From the NCBI RefSeq assembly GCF_001577835.2, contig NC_029543.1, forward strand, positions 620,001 to 684,000: 64,000 nucleotides of DNA, given 5' to 3'. This DNA comes from Coturnix japonica (taxonomy: Eukaryota; Chordata; Aves; Galliformes; Phasianidae). The notes below the pieces were generated by a model. That model saw only the letters and a program-made list of their open reading frames with translations. It did no database searches and was not told the origin of the DNA. Of the stretch, positions 24,255 through 46,995 are shown piece after piece. The position numbers and the translations under genes were made by a program. Position 1 is the stretch's first letter, and each line of letters starts with the position of its first letter.

Positions 24255-27200
24255 TCATACTGAGGGTGCTCCAGCAGCTCCCTCCCTCCCCACAGCCCTC
24301 CCAATTAATTTCTCAAGGGAGTGGGAGGAGCCCATGAGCCACATTAATTAATGAGGCAGAGGAACCTGGTCTCCAGGAACCATATGGAGGCAGTTTTTAA
24401 TGTTCAGCCATCCACCACTGCCTGCACCCGGCCAGAAGCAGCTGGGAGTCACGGGAGCGGGGTGAGAACAGAGTCCAGTTTGTCTGCAGCTGCCCCACAA
24501 AGGGGACGGACAGACAGACAGACTGACCCACCAGTCCCAGCATGGCCTGGGGGCTGAGCTGTGGGCTCCAACCTCTCCTGAAGGGCTCATCCTGCATGGA
24601 GCAGGCACGGGTGGGGAGGAATCAGGGCATGGGCACCCCAGGGCTGCTTATAGAGCCTCCAAGTTGGGTGGTTTGGCAGTTACCTCCTGTGAAAGGTAGG
24701 GCAGAACCTGCGCACAGATCCCATTGAGCCTCTTGACAATTTCAGCCTGGAGAGGGGAAGAAAAAGAAACCAAGAAACAAACAACAGAGAGGAATAGTGT
24801 GAGGGGACCCACAGCACCTGGTTTAGGCAAACACTGGGAGATGGCAGTGAGGAGCCACGGCTCAAGTCCTGCAGCTCAGCCAATAGATTTCCCTCCCGAG
24901 GTGATGGGATCAGAGGCTCTGGGTGTGTTTGAAGGGAGCAGAACGGCGCTAAGAGGCTTTGAGCTGAGCTGGGACACGTTCAGATAACCGTGACCGAGAG
25001 CTCAAGGAGCTCACGTTGTGAACAGCAGGTAATTAACCACTGCAGATCCTGAGCAGCTGAACCACCAGCAAGGGGAACAGGCAGACTCAGCCAGGCTACA
25101 GCAGAGCCTCCACCACGAGGTGCCCAGCACTGACTGCACCCAGCCCAGCTCAGAGCCAGAGCACCCCCAGCCGGGTCCCCCCTTCCAGAAGGGTTTGGAA
25201 AAGCAGCTCATGGCCACAATGATTATTTTTTTTTCCCCTCCCTGCATGAAAAGACGTTTTTATAAGGTCATGGGGTGGAAAAAATGTGAAGGTGCTCCCC
25301 AATGCCAGAGCTGGAGATCCCAAAATCAGTGCTGACGTTTGACATCCTGAAATGCCACTGAAGGGACAGAAGGCACAGCAGGCAGCCCACCCCCCCCAAT
25401 ACCTGTTTGTGCATCTCAATATTCAGCCCGTAGGACATCTCGTAGTACTGCGGAGTGGGGAAGAAGAGAACAAACAGACACGATGAGGACTCCAGCATGC
25501 AAAGAGACCCCCACATCTGTACCTTCCTGCTGCCCCCAGCCCAGGTGGGACCTCAACTAACCCAGAGCCCACTCAGCACCTTCACAGAGCCCTGGCATCA
25601 CAGGGAGAGCTCAGTGCTCTGCTGGGAACAGGCACAGCCCGGCTCTGTTTGCTGTGCCTGGCCCATCTCCTAACGCCCACGTGGCTGCTCCGGCAGCAAA
25701 TGGAAGGGCTCAGCCCTGTGCTCCAGCTGCACACAGCTCCAGCTGCTTGGGAAGGAGCTGCAGGAAACACACACGCAAAATAACCCACCCCCCTCACACA
25801 ACAGGCAGCTCCAGTGCAAGCTATTGGCACGGGAAGTCAATTCCTGAGCACTCCAAGTTTGCTCAAGCAGCAGAGCAGCTCTGCACACAGACAGCAGCTC
25901 CCTGCTCACACCCTGCATGTCCATCCTGCACCCACCGACCCAGCACACACACAGGGTGCAGAGCACGAGGAGCTCTGTTTGTTTGCACGAGGAGCCCTGT
26001 GTGCACGAGGAGCCCCGTTTGCACGAGCCCAGCAGCAGCAGCACCTGCTCCCCACCCACGCGCTGCCCCGGCAGCTCCTCACCATGACGTAGTGACGCTG
26101 CATCTCCGATTTCTCGCTGGCGAGTTTGTCGCATTCCAACTTCAAGCTGCAAAGGCAGAAAGCAGTGAGAGAAGCAGCAGGGCAGCGGGTTGCATCCTGG
26201 GTTGCATCCTGCAGGGTCCATCCCAGCCTGTTGTGTGCCCAGTGCAGCTCAGCAAAGCAACCAGATCCTCCTATACTGGGGAAGCCCAGGTGCAGTGCAG
26301 GCCTCTGGAATGATGCCTTTTCCCCCTTTCCTTTGGGTTCTTTGCACCCTTAAGAGCAGACGTGCTGCTCGCTGTGCTCTGTGCAGCTCCCCAGCCCGGC
26401 AGCTGCAAGCAGCATGTGCTGGTTTTATGTTTCAAACAAGAAACAGCTTCACCTCCACCAAACCTGCTGCTCTGTGAGCAGATCGGGTCCTGCAAGGGGG
26501 GGCCACAATGCTGCACGATGCAGAGCTCGGGGAGGTGGGAGCAATAGGGAAAGGGCAACACACGGAGCAATGGTTTGGTGCATGCGTGCAGCTAGGAAGC
26601 AAACAGCAAGAGAGCCCATCGGCAGCCAGCTTTTGGGTCAGCAGAAGCCATTCCGCAGGCGGAAAAGCGGAAGCATTTGGCTTTAAGTGCTCCCTGCAGC
26701 ATTTGTGAGCCAAGAATGGCAGCCAGCAGGGAGAGGGGAGGAAAACTCCCAGCGAGAGGAGGGAGGGCTGGAAGAGCTGCACATGGATGGAGGGATGGAA
26801 GAGCTGCACATGGATGGAGGGATGAAAGAGCAGCACATGGATGGAGGGATGGAAGAGCTGCACAGGGATGGAGGGATGGAAGAGCTGCACAGGGATGGAG
26901 GGATGGAAGAGCAGCACATGGATGGAGGGATGGAAGAGCTGCACAGGGATGGAGGGATGGAAGAGCTGTGCATGGATGGAGGGATGGAAGAGCTGCACAG
27001 GGATGGAGGGATGGAAGAGCTGTGCATGGATGGAGGGATGGAAGAGCTGTGCATGGATGGAGGGATGGAAGAGCTGTGCATGGAGTCCTGCATTGGGGTA
27101 AGACCTGGCTGTGGGGGAGGCAGAGCGTTCTCCTTCCTTCTCCTTCCAGAATCCCACCTTTTGGGCAGTGAGCAGAGCGTTCCCTGCCTGGATTGCAGCT

Positions 27201-27871
27201 TTTGGCCAACTCTGGGCCGAACTGCGTGGCCAAAGGAAAGGAAGGCAGCAATGGGTGCACACCGGGCGTCCCCCCCCCCTCCTTGGGATGCTCACATCGG
27301 TCCTCCAGGTGGGACCTGGAGGTGATACCGGCCTGGGGAGGCTGAGCCTGGGGGTAAACCTGTGCTGGGCTGGGAGGGCAGCGCGTCGTGCCGCACGGAG
27401 CCCATCTCTTGGCCACGCTGCGTCCCGGTCCGTGCAGGGCAGCGATGCCAAAGCGGAGGATCCCAGCTCCGGGCGCACTGCGGACCCCCCCGGGATGCTC
27501 GGGGCGGTCGGTGGGGGCGGTACCGGCACGTACCTGTGATACTGGGCCTGCAGGAGCTGGAACTCGTCCTTGATGCGGTCGCACGAGTCGGAGGTGGTGA
27601 ACTTGAGCTGCTGCGGCAGGTGAGAGGAGCCCTTGAACAACACACACAGCGCTGCACACCCAATGGGGGGCCCGCAGCCCTGCCCGCCCCCCCACCGCAG
27701 CCCGCCGCCGCCCAAGGTCACCCGCACCCCCCGCTCCGGTTCCCGGTGGCTGCGGGCGGGCAGGGGGCGGCTCTCGGTGCTCCCCCCCGTCCTTCCCTCC
27801 TTCCTTCCTTCCTTCCTTCCTCGCTCCTCCCGGTGCCGCCGTACCGAGTGTCGGCTTTGTGGAAACATCAT
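22733..27871 (-). CDS. TLE5: TLE5 / AES, short Groucho-family modulator
   Basis: Nuclear protein containing only the Q and GP domains. It hetero-oligomerises with full-length TLEs and usually opposes their repression. Seven exons, all phase-consistent: 27871-27845 (MMFPQSRHS), 27631-27534, 26146-26083, 25447-25403, 24746-24684, 23519-23445, 22954-22733. The total is 197 residues, the same length as human TLE5. The last exon carries QQLQAHQLSQLQALALPLTP and ends DDDGEKSD plus a TAG stop. Exon lengths 64, 45, 63 and 75 equal those of the neighbouring TLE2 Q-domain exons, showing common ancestry. It is read in the same direction as TLE2, with about 3.6 kb between the TLE5 stop and the TLE2 start codon. 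It has neither CcN, SP nor WD40 regions, as expected for the family. Identification is essentially certain. Confidence 0.97.
24203..24253. repeat. (GACA)n tetranucleotide microsatellite
   Basis: About 12 uninterrupted GACA units lie in a TLE5 intron. Confidence 0.95.
26768..27085. repeat. 27-bp minisatellite in TLE5 intron
   Basis: About twelve copies of a 27-base unit of the type GGATGGAGGGATGGAAGAGC + TGCACAT. Copies alternate between CACATGGATGG, CACAGGGATGG and TGCATGGATGG variants, so there is higher-order ordering among them. The unit length is a multiple of three and contains no stop in several frames. It therefore creates long spurious open frames on both strands. Confidence 0.95.
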
Positions 27872-28460
27872 GTCAGGCTGCAGCCCGTTCCACCGCCCGC
27901 AGCGGTCCCCTCGCCCCGCTCCGCTCCGCTCCGCTCCGCTCCGCTCCGTTCCGTTCTTTCCCCGTCCGCCTTTGTCCGCGCCGGGCCCGGCCCCGCGGCC
28001 GCCCCGCGCCGCTGTGCCCCGAGCCGCCGCCTATTGTCTAATGGCGGCTGCGATCCGCTCCGTCCTGCGGCTGCTCGGCACCACCTGCCGCCCCGCCGCC
28101 GCCTCCCCGGGCCGGGCGGGCCCACGGCCGTCTCCGCCCCCGCCGCGATCCGGGCGGTGCGGGGCGCTCAGCTGCTCCCCCCCCCCCCAATTCCCCCCCC
28201 CCCCCCCCCCTCGCCCCCCCCCCCCCCCCCCGGGATCGGGGGGGGGGGGGGCGCCCAGCTGCCCCCCCCCCCCCAATTCCTTCCTACCCCCCCCAGCCGT
28301 GATGCTCTGCCCCCCCCACGCCCACCCATCCCGACCCGGTGCCGCTCAGACCCCGCTCCGTGGGACCCTCCGTGGGTCTGGGGTCTGCGCTGTGTCCCAG
28401 AGCCCCGCACCTGCTGCGGGCATCGTGGGTGCGAGAAGGGCTTAGAGTGGGGTCGGCCTT
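27700..28460 (-). promoter_or_regulatory. TLE5: TLE5 CpG island promoter
   Basis: Dense CpG surrounds the first coding exon (27871-27845). It includes a (CCGCT)n array at about 27917-27950 and a (CTTC)n run near 27790-27822. At 28175-28290 there are long C and G homopolymers. Confidence 0.75.
28175..28290. repeat. Poly-C / poly-G homopolymer block
   Basis: C runs up to about 14 bases are followed by a G run of about 12 and further C runs. Both strands carry G-tracts with potential for G-quadruplexes. The opposed C and G runs could also form a hairpin. Confidence 0.9.
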
Positions 28461-28474
28461 AAAGGGCATCCAGT

Positions 28475-28610
28475 TCTCCCCATCACCATATTGCTATCAG
28501 GCAGGTAAAAGTCACTCCCCCTCCTCCCTGTAAGCCCCCTCCCCAAGTACTGGAGGGCTGCAGTGAGGTCTCCCCGGAGCCTCCATGGCTGCTCCATCAG
28601 CACGTTTCCA
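28475..28610 (-). mobile_element. CR1 LINE fragment, minus orientation
   Basis: It contains GGCAGGTAAAAGTCACTCCC, CCTCCCTGTAAGCCCCC, AGTACTGGAGGGCTGCAGTG and AGGTCTCCCCGGAGCC. These are the reverse complement of the conserved CR1 region before the 3' tail. Confidence 0.85.
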
Positions 28611-29054
28611 TAGCAGAGGATCTTTGGTGCTCAGAGCTCAGAGCATCCCACAGCCTGATCCCAGACCTGGATGCATCACTGCAGGTGGGTCCCCACAAGG
28701 GCTGAGCAGACGGGACAGTCCCCTCCCTGCCCTCTGCCCCCCCATAGTTGCAGCGCAGGGGGGTCTGTAGGACCACCACGACCACAGATCCCAAGCTATG
28801 ACCATCCAACCACTTCCTTACCCACCAAACAGCCCACCCTTCAAACCCACCTCTCTCCTATTGAGAGAAATGGGCACAGTGTGGGGCCGTGCAAAGGCCC
28901 TGCACAACTGCAGCCTGTGCCCTTCCTTTGTCCACCAATGCCATCAATGGAGGCCACCAGATGGGCCAGACACGTCTGCCCTTGGCGTTCCTTGTTCACC
29001 TATTGCTTATGGTTCTTGATGTGATGCTGCAGGAGCTGAGCACCCCAGCAGTGT

Positions 29055-29225
29055 GGAGCTCACCATCACAATTTGGGGCTCACTATCACAGTACAGGACT
29101 CACCATTGCAATATGGGGCTCACCATTGCATTATGGGGCTCACCATCACATTGCATGCCCCAGTATCACAGTGCAAGGCTCACCATCACAGTGCAGACCC
29201 CACCATTGCAATGCAGGGCTCAGTT
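29055..29225. repeat. About 20-bp (GGGGCTCACCATYRCAATAT) tandem repeat
   Basis: Eight to nine imperfect units share GGCTCACCATTGCA or GGCTCACCATCACA. Confidence 0.85.
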
Positions 29226-31719
29226 TTTGACTTGCAATGCCCACAGCAAAGCATTGCTTCTTCTCTTCTCTCCTTTGCTGGAAGAAACCATGCCCAGAGC
29301 AGCACCTCAGCAGAGCCCCATCCATGGGCAGAGGCTGCAGTGCTCCAGTGAGCAGAGAAAGGCTGCTGGATCCCTGCATGGCACAAACAAGGAGTGCTGG
29401 GCAGGGCTGCTGCGTGCACAGGGATCCTGCCTTGATTTGGCTGCTGTTCTCCTCCTGCCTTTCAAACTGGGTGCATTTTCTGCTTCAAAATAAAGCCCCA
29501 CACGTCACGGCTGCAGCGAGGCAGGCCGGGCTGTTGTGCTATTTATTTTTAAAGGGAACAATATAGCAGCTGAGTTATTGTGACAGCTCCTGCACGTTGG
29601 GCGGTAGCTTTTTTCCCTCCGACATCTCCATATTAGTGAAATCTGTGACAGCTTCCTGCCAAGGATTATTAATAGTGCAGGCAGCCTTTGTGTCCCTGAG
29701 GGATCGGCTGGGAAATGGGGTGGGCCGTCACCCCGGAGCAGACGGGTGCTGCGATCCCCTTTTATTGCTGCCCTCCTTTAGGTTGGAAACCCCTCCGTGT
29801 GCGTGGGGAGCTCTTGGAGCAGATCTCATTCCTGCATTGCTCCCCCATGCAACACGTTGTATGAGCCCAGAAACGAAGCTCCCTGCATCCTCCATCCCAT
29901 GTGATGCTCTGCTTCCCTACACACAAGGTGCTGACCCCACATGCAGGTGAAGGGAAGGAGCATCCCAACCCTCCTGCCCACACCAACGCCCTTCCCAACC
30001 AAAAATGAAACGTTCCTTTACTGGCTACAAAATGTTCCATTTTAGCACATTTTTTTTACTTCTTCTTCTCCTCTCCTTACTTTCTTCCAGGAAACGCTCT
30101 AATTTATGGTATAAGCTTGGCAAATCCCAGTCCTGGGGAACACAAATTCGCTTGTGCCCAGTAAATGGCACTTTAATGGGCTGCCTCCAGCTGGCCCGTG
30201 TGTCTGCCTCTGAAAAGAGAGGATTATAACCTTGCCTGAGCAGCGTGTGTCAGCGTGGCTGGGGATGGTGGTGGAGCAGCACGTGGAGGAGTGCGGCATG
30301 CAGGGGGTCCTGCGGGCAGGAAGGGGCTCTTTGGGGCATGGGAGGGGGGGGAGGTTCTGAGATCCCCATGTTACCCATGGAACAGAGCTGCCAGAAATAA
30401 ATCAGTTTAACAGGGAGCTTTTGAAAGTCATTCAGACGTTTCATCCCACTCCGACATGGAGAGAGGCTACAAAGATGCTTTCTTGTCTGGGCACAAGGTG
30501 AAAATCACGCGGGCTCTAAGAGCTCGCTTTTATCCTGGGAGGAAGGAAAAGGGAATTCTCTTCCACATGGAATGAAGGGGAAGGCCCAGCAGCCATCCAG
30601 GCCCTGAGACAAGGAATGCTTCTTGCTTCTTTGCCCTCCAGGACCACTCCTCAACCTGACACCCCCACCAGCTCCTCATCCCCCCCTCCCCGCTCTCCCA
30701 TTTAGTGGCAGTGCTGCGAAGCTGAGCCTCAGTCCAGGCAGGACTGAATCTGGTGCAGTGTTTCTACCCTCTATGATCCCTTCTGATCACAGTCAGTCTG
30801 GAATATCCAGGCTCTGTGCCTCGAGGTGGCTGCCGTGCCCTCTGTTTTTGCTGCAGAACGATTAGGGGTAATTAGCATCCTTTATAACAGCAGAGCTGCA
30901 AGGAAACCTTCACACTCCTTACTGCAAAAGGCCTTTTGCAGCTGAGGTGTGAGGAGGAAGCATGTGGCCTGGAATCGCTGCTCCCAGGCAAGCCCTGCAA
31001 CTGAGCTCCAGCAAAGTCAGATTAAGCTCAATGCAGACCCCACAGGGACCCCTGTGAGCCAACAGATGGACATTTGCAGCCTTGCACATACAGAAGATGG
31101 ATTTCCACATCCTGTAGTGCCTTCCACATTCCAGGTAGGGAGAGCATTTCTTCCTGCCCTCAATTGATGACAAGACACCGCAGCACAGGGCTGCATTGAT
31201 TGCACGAGGAGATTGTGCCCGAGGAGCCGGTGTGAACGCTGCAGCAGCTGTGCTAATTCATCAGGCCTTTATTTACGGAAGGCGTGTGCAGGCTGAGAGC
31301 AATTAAATGATGTGCTTCGGGATCCTGGGAGATGAAAGGATCACGGGGAACTGAGGTTTGTTATCCTGATTTACCCACCTACAAAAGGCACGGATGAAAA
31401 ACCGAATCAGCCCCGGCTGTCAGCAGCTGTGGGTTTGATGTGGGCACTTTTCCCCCTGTTCCCATATTGCTCCAAAGCTCCCGGTGGCGTCTCCCTGTGA
31501 TGGGAGACTGAACAGCTTGCAAACAGAATTTGGGGAGGGGGGAGATGCTGAAACATCTGGCACCTGCGTGGCAGCACTGCTTGCAGAGCTCGGGGTATAA
31601 AAGAGGCCTTGCAGATAGGTAAGGTTGGCTCGTGACCTGGCAGGTGCTTTGAGTGCAAGGAAGGGGATGGCAGAGCTGATGGAGGGGTCCTGGTTAATGC
31701 GGTGTAATGGGCTGGCATG

Positions 31720-32130
31720 GCAGCTGGAGGAAGGGCTGTGATGTGAGCTGCTCCCCTGGGCCTGGCTGCTGTCCTTTTACAGCTCTATGATGGGGATGCT
31801 GCTCCCCTGGGCCCTGCATCCATCCCAGCTCTGTGGTTGGAATTCTGCTCCCCGGGGCCCTGGGTGCCACCCACCACAGCTGTGTGAGGGGGATGCTGTC
31901 CTTCACTGCACTGTGATGGAATTCTGCTCCCCATGCTCTGGATGCCATCCATCCCAGTGCTGTAACAGGGATGCTGTCCATTCACAGCACCGCAATGGGG
32001 ATGCTGCTCCCCAGAGCTTTGGATCCACCCATCCCAGCACAGTGATGGAGCCGCTGTCCCTCACAGCACTGAGATGTTGTTGCTGCTCCCCAGCCCGATC
32101 CATCCCAGCTCCGTTCCATGGATTCTGTCC
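31720..32130. repeat. About 60-bp imperfect tandem repeat
   Basis: Six to seven diverged units share the pattern GATGGGGATGCTGCTCCCC, then a TGGATCCATCCCAGC-like segment, then a CTGTGATGG-like segment. The array runs into the GC-rich sequence at about 32.13 kb. Confidence 0.75.
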
Positions 32131-32924
32131 CTTTGCAGCCCAGCTCGGACCGTGGGCGCAGCGCTGCTGCCCTCTGCCGGTTCCGCCTCCCCGCTCCGCC
32201 CGGTCTCGCTCTCGGTCTCGGTTTCGGTCCCGCCCCGACCGGCGGCGGTTTCCGGGCCCGTCCGCAGCAGCGTTACCGCAGGGCGGTGTCGGGATCCGCC
32301 GTTCGCAGCCGCGTCCCGGTTCGGGAAACGAGATGGAAACCAAAGGCCGGGAGGGAAAAACCTTCCGCTGCCCCGACAGAAAATGTCGCCTGGGGAAGGG
32401 GAGGGAAGGAGAGGGGAGCTGTAGCCATGAAGCATCTCTGCAGCTGAAGGCTCGGCTGGGAGGTGAACTGTAGCATCGTGATCTGAACCTTTAAGTGGAG
32501 AAAACACGAACACTGGGAGGAGATGAAGCACTGAGCCCAGCACAACACGATGCACAACAGGGGGATGACTGTGATGGGACAAGAGATAATGGCCCCAGGT
32601 TGTGCCAGAGGAGCTGCAGGTGCTGTGTGCCCGTCTGCACCCTGCCATGGAGGGAGAATCCTCCTGGTCTGCTTGCAAACCATGCAGTTTTCCCTCAATT
32701 AAGTCAGTGATTGAGCAGCTGCAGCAAAACACAGCTGGGCTGTCCCTGCTCCATTCCCTTAATGTGGAACTAAAGAACATGTAAGAAATGGGGCCAGGAA
32801 GGAAAAAGGGACTTTGAGATGTCAGCGAGGTGTGCTCACATCCCGATGGCTCCTGTGATAATTTCCTTTGCAAGGGTTGGGAGCTCCCATTCTTAACTGC
32901 TGCAAATGGGAGCCGTGAAGATCA

Positions 32925-33130
32925 CAGGATCATGGAATGGCCTGGGCTAAAAGGGACAAGGGTGATCAAATATCTAATATCTAATATCTAATATCTAATA
33001 TCTAATATCTAATATCTAATATCTAATATCTAATATCTAATATCAACCCCGCTGCTGTGTGCGGGGTCACCCATCTGCTGGGAAGTCCCGCTCGTGAAGT
33101 TCTCCATGTAGAACTTAAGGAGCCACAGAA
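32925..33130 (-). mobile_element. CR1 LINE tail interrupted by a heptamer microsatellite
   Basis: The left part (CATGGAATGGCCTGGGC, AAAAGGGACAAGGGTGATCA) and the right part (CAACCCCGCTGCTGTGTGCG) are the two halves of one reverse-oriented CR1 tail. A (TAATATC)n array at about 32970-33043 lies between them. Confidence 0.8.
32970..33043. repeat. (TAATATC)n heptanucleotide microsatellite
   Basis: About 10 perfect heptamers lie inside the CR1 remnant. Confidence 0.95.
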
Positions 33131-33766
33131 AAGCACGAGGATCCCACACCCTGCTGGAAAACAGAGGCAGGGCTGAGCAGATGGGCAGGAATGTCCCTGC
33201 TCGGGCAGGCAGCTCTGGTCAGAAGCCAGCAGCGGAGGATGGAGAGCAGCAGGAACGGCCTGGAAGGAGGTGACGTGCTGTGGGTGTGATGGGATGGCAG
33301 GCAGAGAAAGGCAAGGAAAGGAACATGAAGTCTACAGGCACAGTGTGATGTGTGTGGGGCAGGGAAATGAAGGCTGGGGTTAGGGACGTGCACATCATTG
33401 ACCAAGAGGAGGGAAATCCCAGATCTTGTGCTTTGTGGGTGAGTCCCTCAGCACTGAGACCAGAAGGGAGGAGACCAGCAGCCTGTCGTCCCTTAGGAGC
33501 TGTGTTTTTGGTGCTTTACATTGATGGTCCAAGCAGGATCCATCAGAACAGGTGTAAGAACACACAGAGTGTGGATGGACGTTTTGTTCCTATTTACTTA
33601 TTTCTTTATCTATCGAGGAAACTTCTGCAGCGTTTGGCCCTTAAAGCTTTGAGTTGTTTGTGCCCAAGGAAGGTGAGCAAAGCAGCACCCTGTGCTCAAA
33701 GCTCCCGGAGGGAACTGCAGCACCTGCCAACAGCCAGCCAGCCCTGCAGCCTGAGGGCACACAGAG

Positions 33767-34139
33767 CGCCATGGCCTACACGGGACAGAACCGGGCACCA
33801 TGGCCTACACGGAACCGAACCGCCATGGCCTACACGGAACCAAACCGGGAACCATGGCCTACATGGAACCAAACTGCCATGGCCTACAGTGGGACTGAAC
33901 CGGGCCGCCATGGCCTACATGGGACCGAACCAAACCGCCATGGCCTACACGGGACCGAACCGGGCCGTCATGGCCTACAGCGCACCGGGCCGAACCGCCA
34001 TGGCCTACAACGGACCGAACCGGGCCGTCATGGCCTAGAGTGTGACAGAACCGAACCGCCATGGCCTACACGGGACCGAACCGGGCTGCTATGGCCTACA
34101 CGGGACCGAACCGAACCGCCATGGCCTACAACGGGCCGG

Positions 34140-34140
<1 letters not shown>
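33767..34140. repeat. GC-rich minisatellite upstream of GNA11 (CCATGGCCTACA unit)
   Basis: About 12 units of roughly 24-33 bases each contain CCATGGCCTACA followed by (M)GGACCGAACCGGGC-type sequence. They abut the GNA11 CpG island. Each unit carries an ATG and few stops, which generates long repetitive frames on both strands. Confidence 0.9.
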
Positions 34141-44800
<10,660 letters not shown>

Positions 44801-46877
44801 CCCCCTCGGAACGGCAGCGTTGGTGTAAAGCAAAGAATCCCCCACCCCTCCCATCCCAAATCCCCCCCCACTAAAAAAAAAAGAAAAAAAAGAAAAAAAA
44901 AAAAAAAGAATTAATTTTAAACACGACAGGAAACAAAAAATACCCACAAAAAAGCCCCAAGGAAGGAAGGTTGGAGTTGATGCTGTTTCTCCTGGTGGCC
45001 GATCCGTGTGCGCTGCCAGCCCGGCCCCTGTTTGTACCAAACCGCTTTGATTTCACCGTTGATGGGGATACGCCTCATTCCTTCAGCACTTTGCTCACCT
45101 CTTCCTTGTTGCCAAGCAGCCGCGGCCACCTCATCTCCAGCTTCTTTCTTTTCGGTTCCCGTTGCTTTTAACCCCTTTTCCTTTGTTTTTTCCCCTCTTC
45201 ATTCCCGGAGGAGAAAGAACATCCCAGCCGGGTGCTGAAGGCGCCGCTCTATGGGAGGTGGGGTGCTGCTGCTCCTTTGCCTTGTGCTGTAGGCTGCCCT
45301 CGGTGTCATTTGCTAACCCTGCTTGCTCCCCCCTCCCATCCCCTTCCCCAGCTTCACTCTGATGGGACATTGGGGAGCACCAGCAGCTCTGACTGTAGTG
45401 CAAAAAAACCCCAACCCACAAAAAAAGGCAAAACACACCCAAAAAGCAAAGATCGGCCATTGCTTCTCCACCCTGCAGCTGTTGGGCTTCTCGGTTGCTG
45501 CCTTTTCTTCCTTCCCTTATCGATCATAAAGTCCTGCAGGCCGTGATCTCACTGTGCAGCCATTGATGCTGCGCATGGCCAGCAGCACAGAGCCTTGTTT
45601 TGCTCATGGACCACAAAGGATGGGAGCTGAGCATGGGGACGTGCCTCCCTGTTACCTCTCAGCTCTTTTTCTCTCTCTTTCTCCTTAGTTTTAATTCTTT
45701 GCCCCATTCTATCACACACACCATCCCCCCAACACACTATGAGGGCGGTTTGCCCGCAGCTCTCAGAGCTCAGCATCCATCCCTGGGGCTGGGGCTGCAT
45801 TGCTCAGCTCCAGCCTCTCGTTGTTCTCTTGCTGCTAGCAGCACACAAGCCTTGTCTATTGCTCCGTGCCATGCGGTGTCTGCCTTGCTAAGAGTTCCCA
45901 GGTTGTGGATTTGAGGAAGGAGCAGAGCTGCTGCTCGCGGCCGTTGGGACGTGGGCAGGATGGTGGGTGCTCTGTGTGCGTTCCCCAGCGTGTGCTGCTG
46001 CGTTTGCTCCTCGGAGCAGCGTGGATCCCCCCTATAGGACCCACGGGGTCGTTGTGCTGGTGGTGGCTGCGGGGTCAGGGCTGGTTGAGCTGCTGCAGCA
46101 GGAGGTGACGTGGAGGCGGTGCTGCATTGCACAGCAAACTCTGCTCGGGATGCAGCACTTTGGTGCATCCCAGGTGCTCACATTGGTGGCCTGGAGGGCA
46201 ACTGCAGCACAAGGCAGGGAATAGGGATGGGGGGACCTGGTCCAGCTCTGGGGCTGCATCTTCCAGCCGTCACAAATGCTTCTGTTCCAATCCCAACCTG
46301 CAGCATCGGGTCCAAACCCGCCAGGCCGACCAGAGCCGCCTCGTGCTGCGGGGTTTTGTCTCATTGCAGGCAGCACAGGGGGGTGTTTTGCACAGCTTCG
46401 CTTTGGTAACACTAAACCCAGGCTGCCCTTCTTTGGGGCAGCTCCTCTTTGCATCCCCCCATGTTGGCCGGGGGGTCCCCGTGTGTCACAGCTTCGCATT
46501 GACCCAGTTGCTTCAGTTTTCATCGCTCCTTTCTTTGTTTGTCCGGTTGGTTTTTGATCTTTACGCCACAAAGATCCATTCTGGAGAGGTTCCTCCCTCC
46601 CAGGGGCTCCTCTCACCTTCATCTGCACCCAGACCCGCTTTGTCCCACGCAGAGCACAGCGCCGGGCTCCTTTTAACCCCCCCATCCCCATGGAGGGCTG
46701 GCACTGCGCTGCTGGGAGCCCCCCCCGGCTCCATTCCCAGGGGGGAACCTGAAGTGGATGAGTTGAGGACCACCCCCAACCCCCCCCAACCCAGAGCCGG
46801 GTTCTTTGCTCTGCTGTTGCTCCCTCCCACATCAGCATTGCCTTCCAATGGGGGTCGGGTTGGTTTTGTCCGTTTTT

Positions 46878-46995
46878 ATTATTATTTCCCCCCCCCCCCC
46901 CCCCTTTTTTTTTTCCCCTCTGTGTTTTAATTTTTGTTTTTAATAATAATAAATATTATATATATATAAATATATATATAAATCTATATATCAGA
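46878..46995. repeat. Poly-C/poly-T run and AT-rich tract
   Basis: A run of 16-18 C then about 10 T is followed by TAATAATAATAAATATTATA and alternating TATA repeats. Confidence 0.9.

Larger units (their letters stand above)
28610..33765. other. Intergenic region between TLE5 and GNA11
   Basis: No gene is supported on either strand. It holds tandem repeats (29055-29225; 31720-32130), a CR1 fragment and an isolated TATA-like element near 31594. Several AT-richer stretches (29500-29720, 30850-30890, 31190-31340) stand out from the GC-rich background. Confidence 0.5.

Noticed and set aside
26432-27871. 479-residue open frame on the minus strand across TLE5 exons 1-2
   Set aside because: It runs through the 27-bp minisatellite and TLE5 introns. 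Its only real coding content is the KFTTSDSCDRIKDEFQLLQ exon of TLE5 itself.
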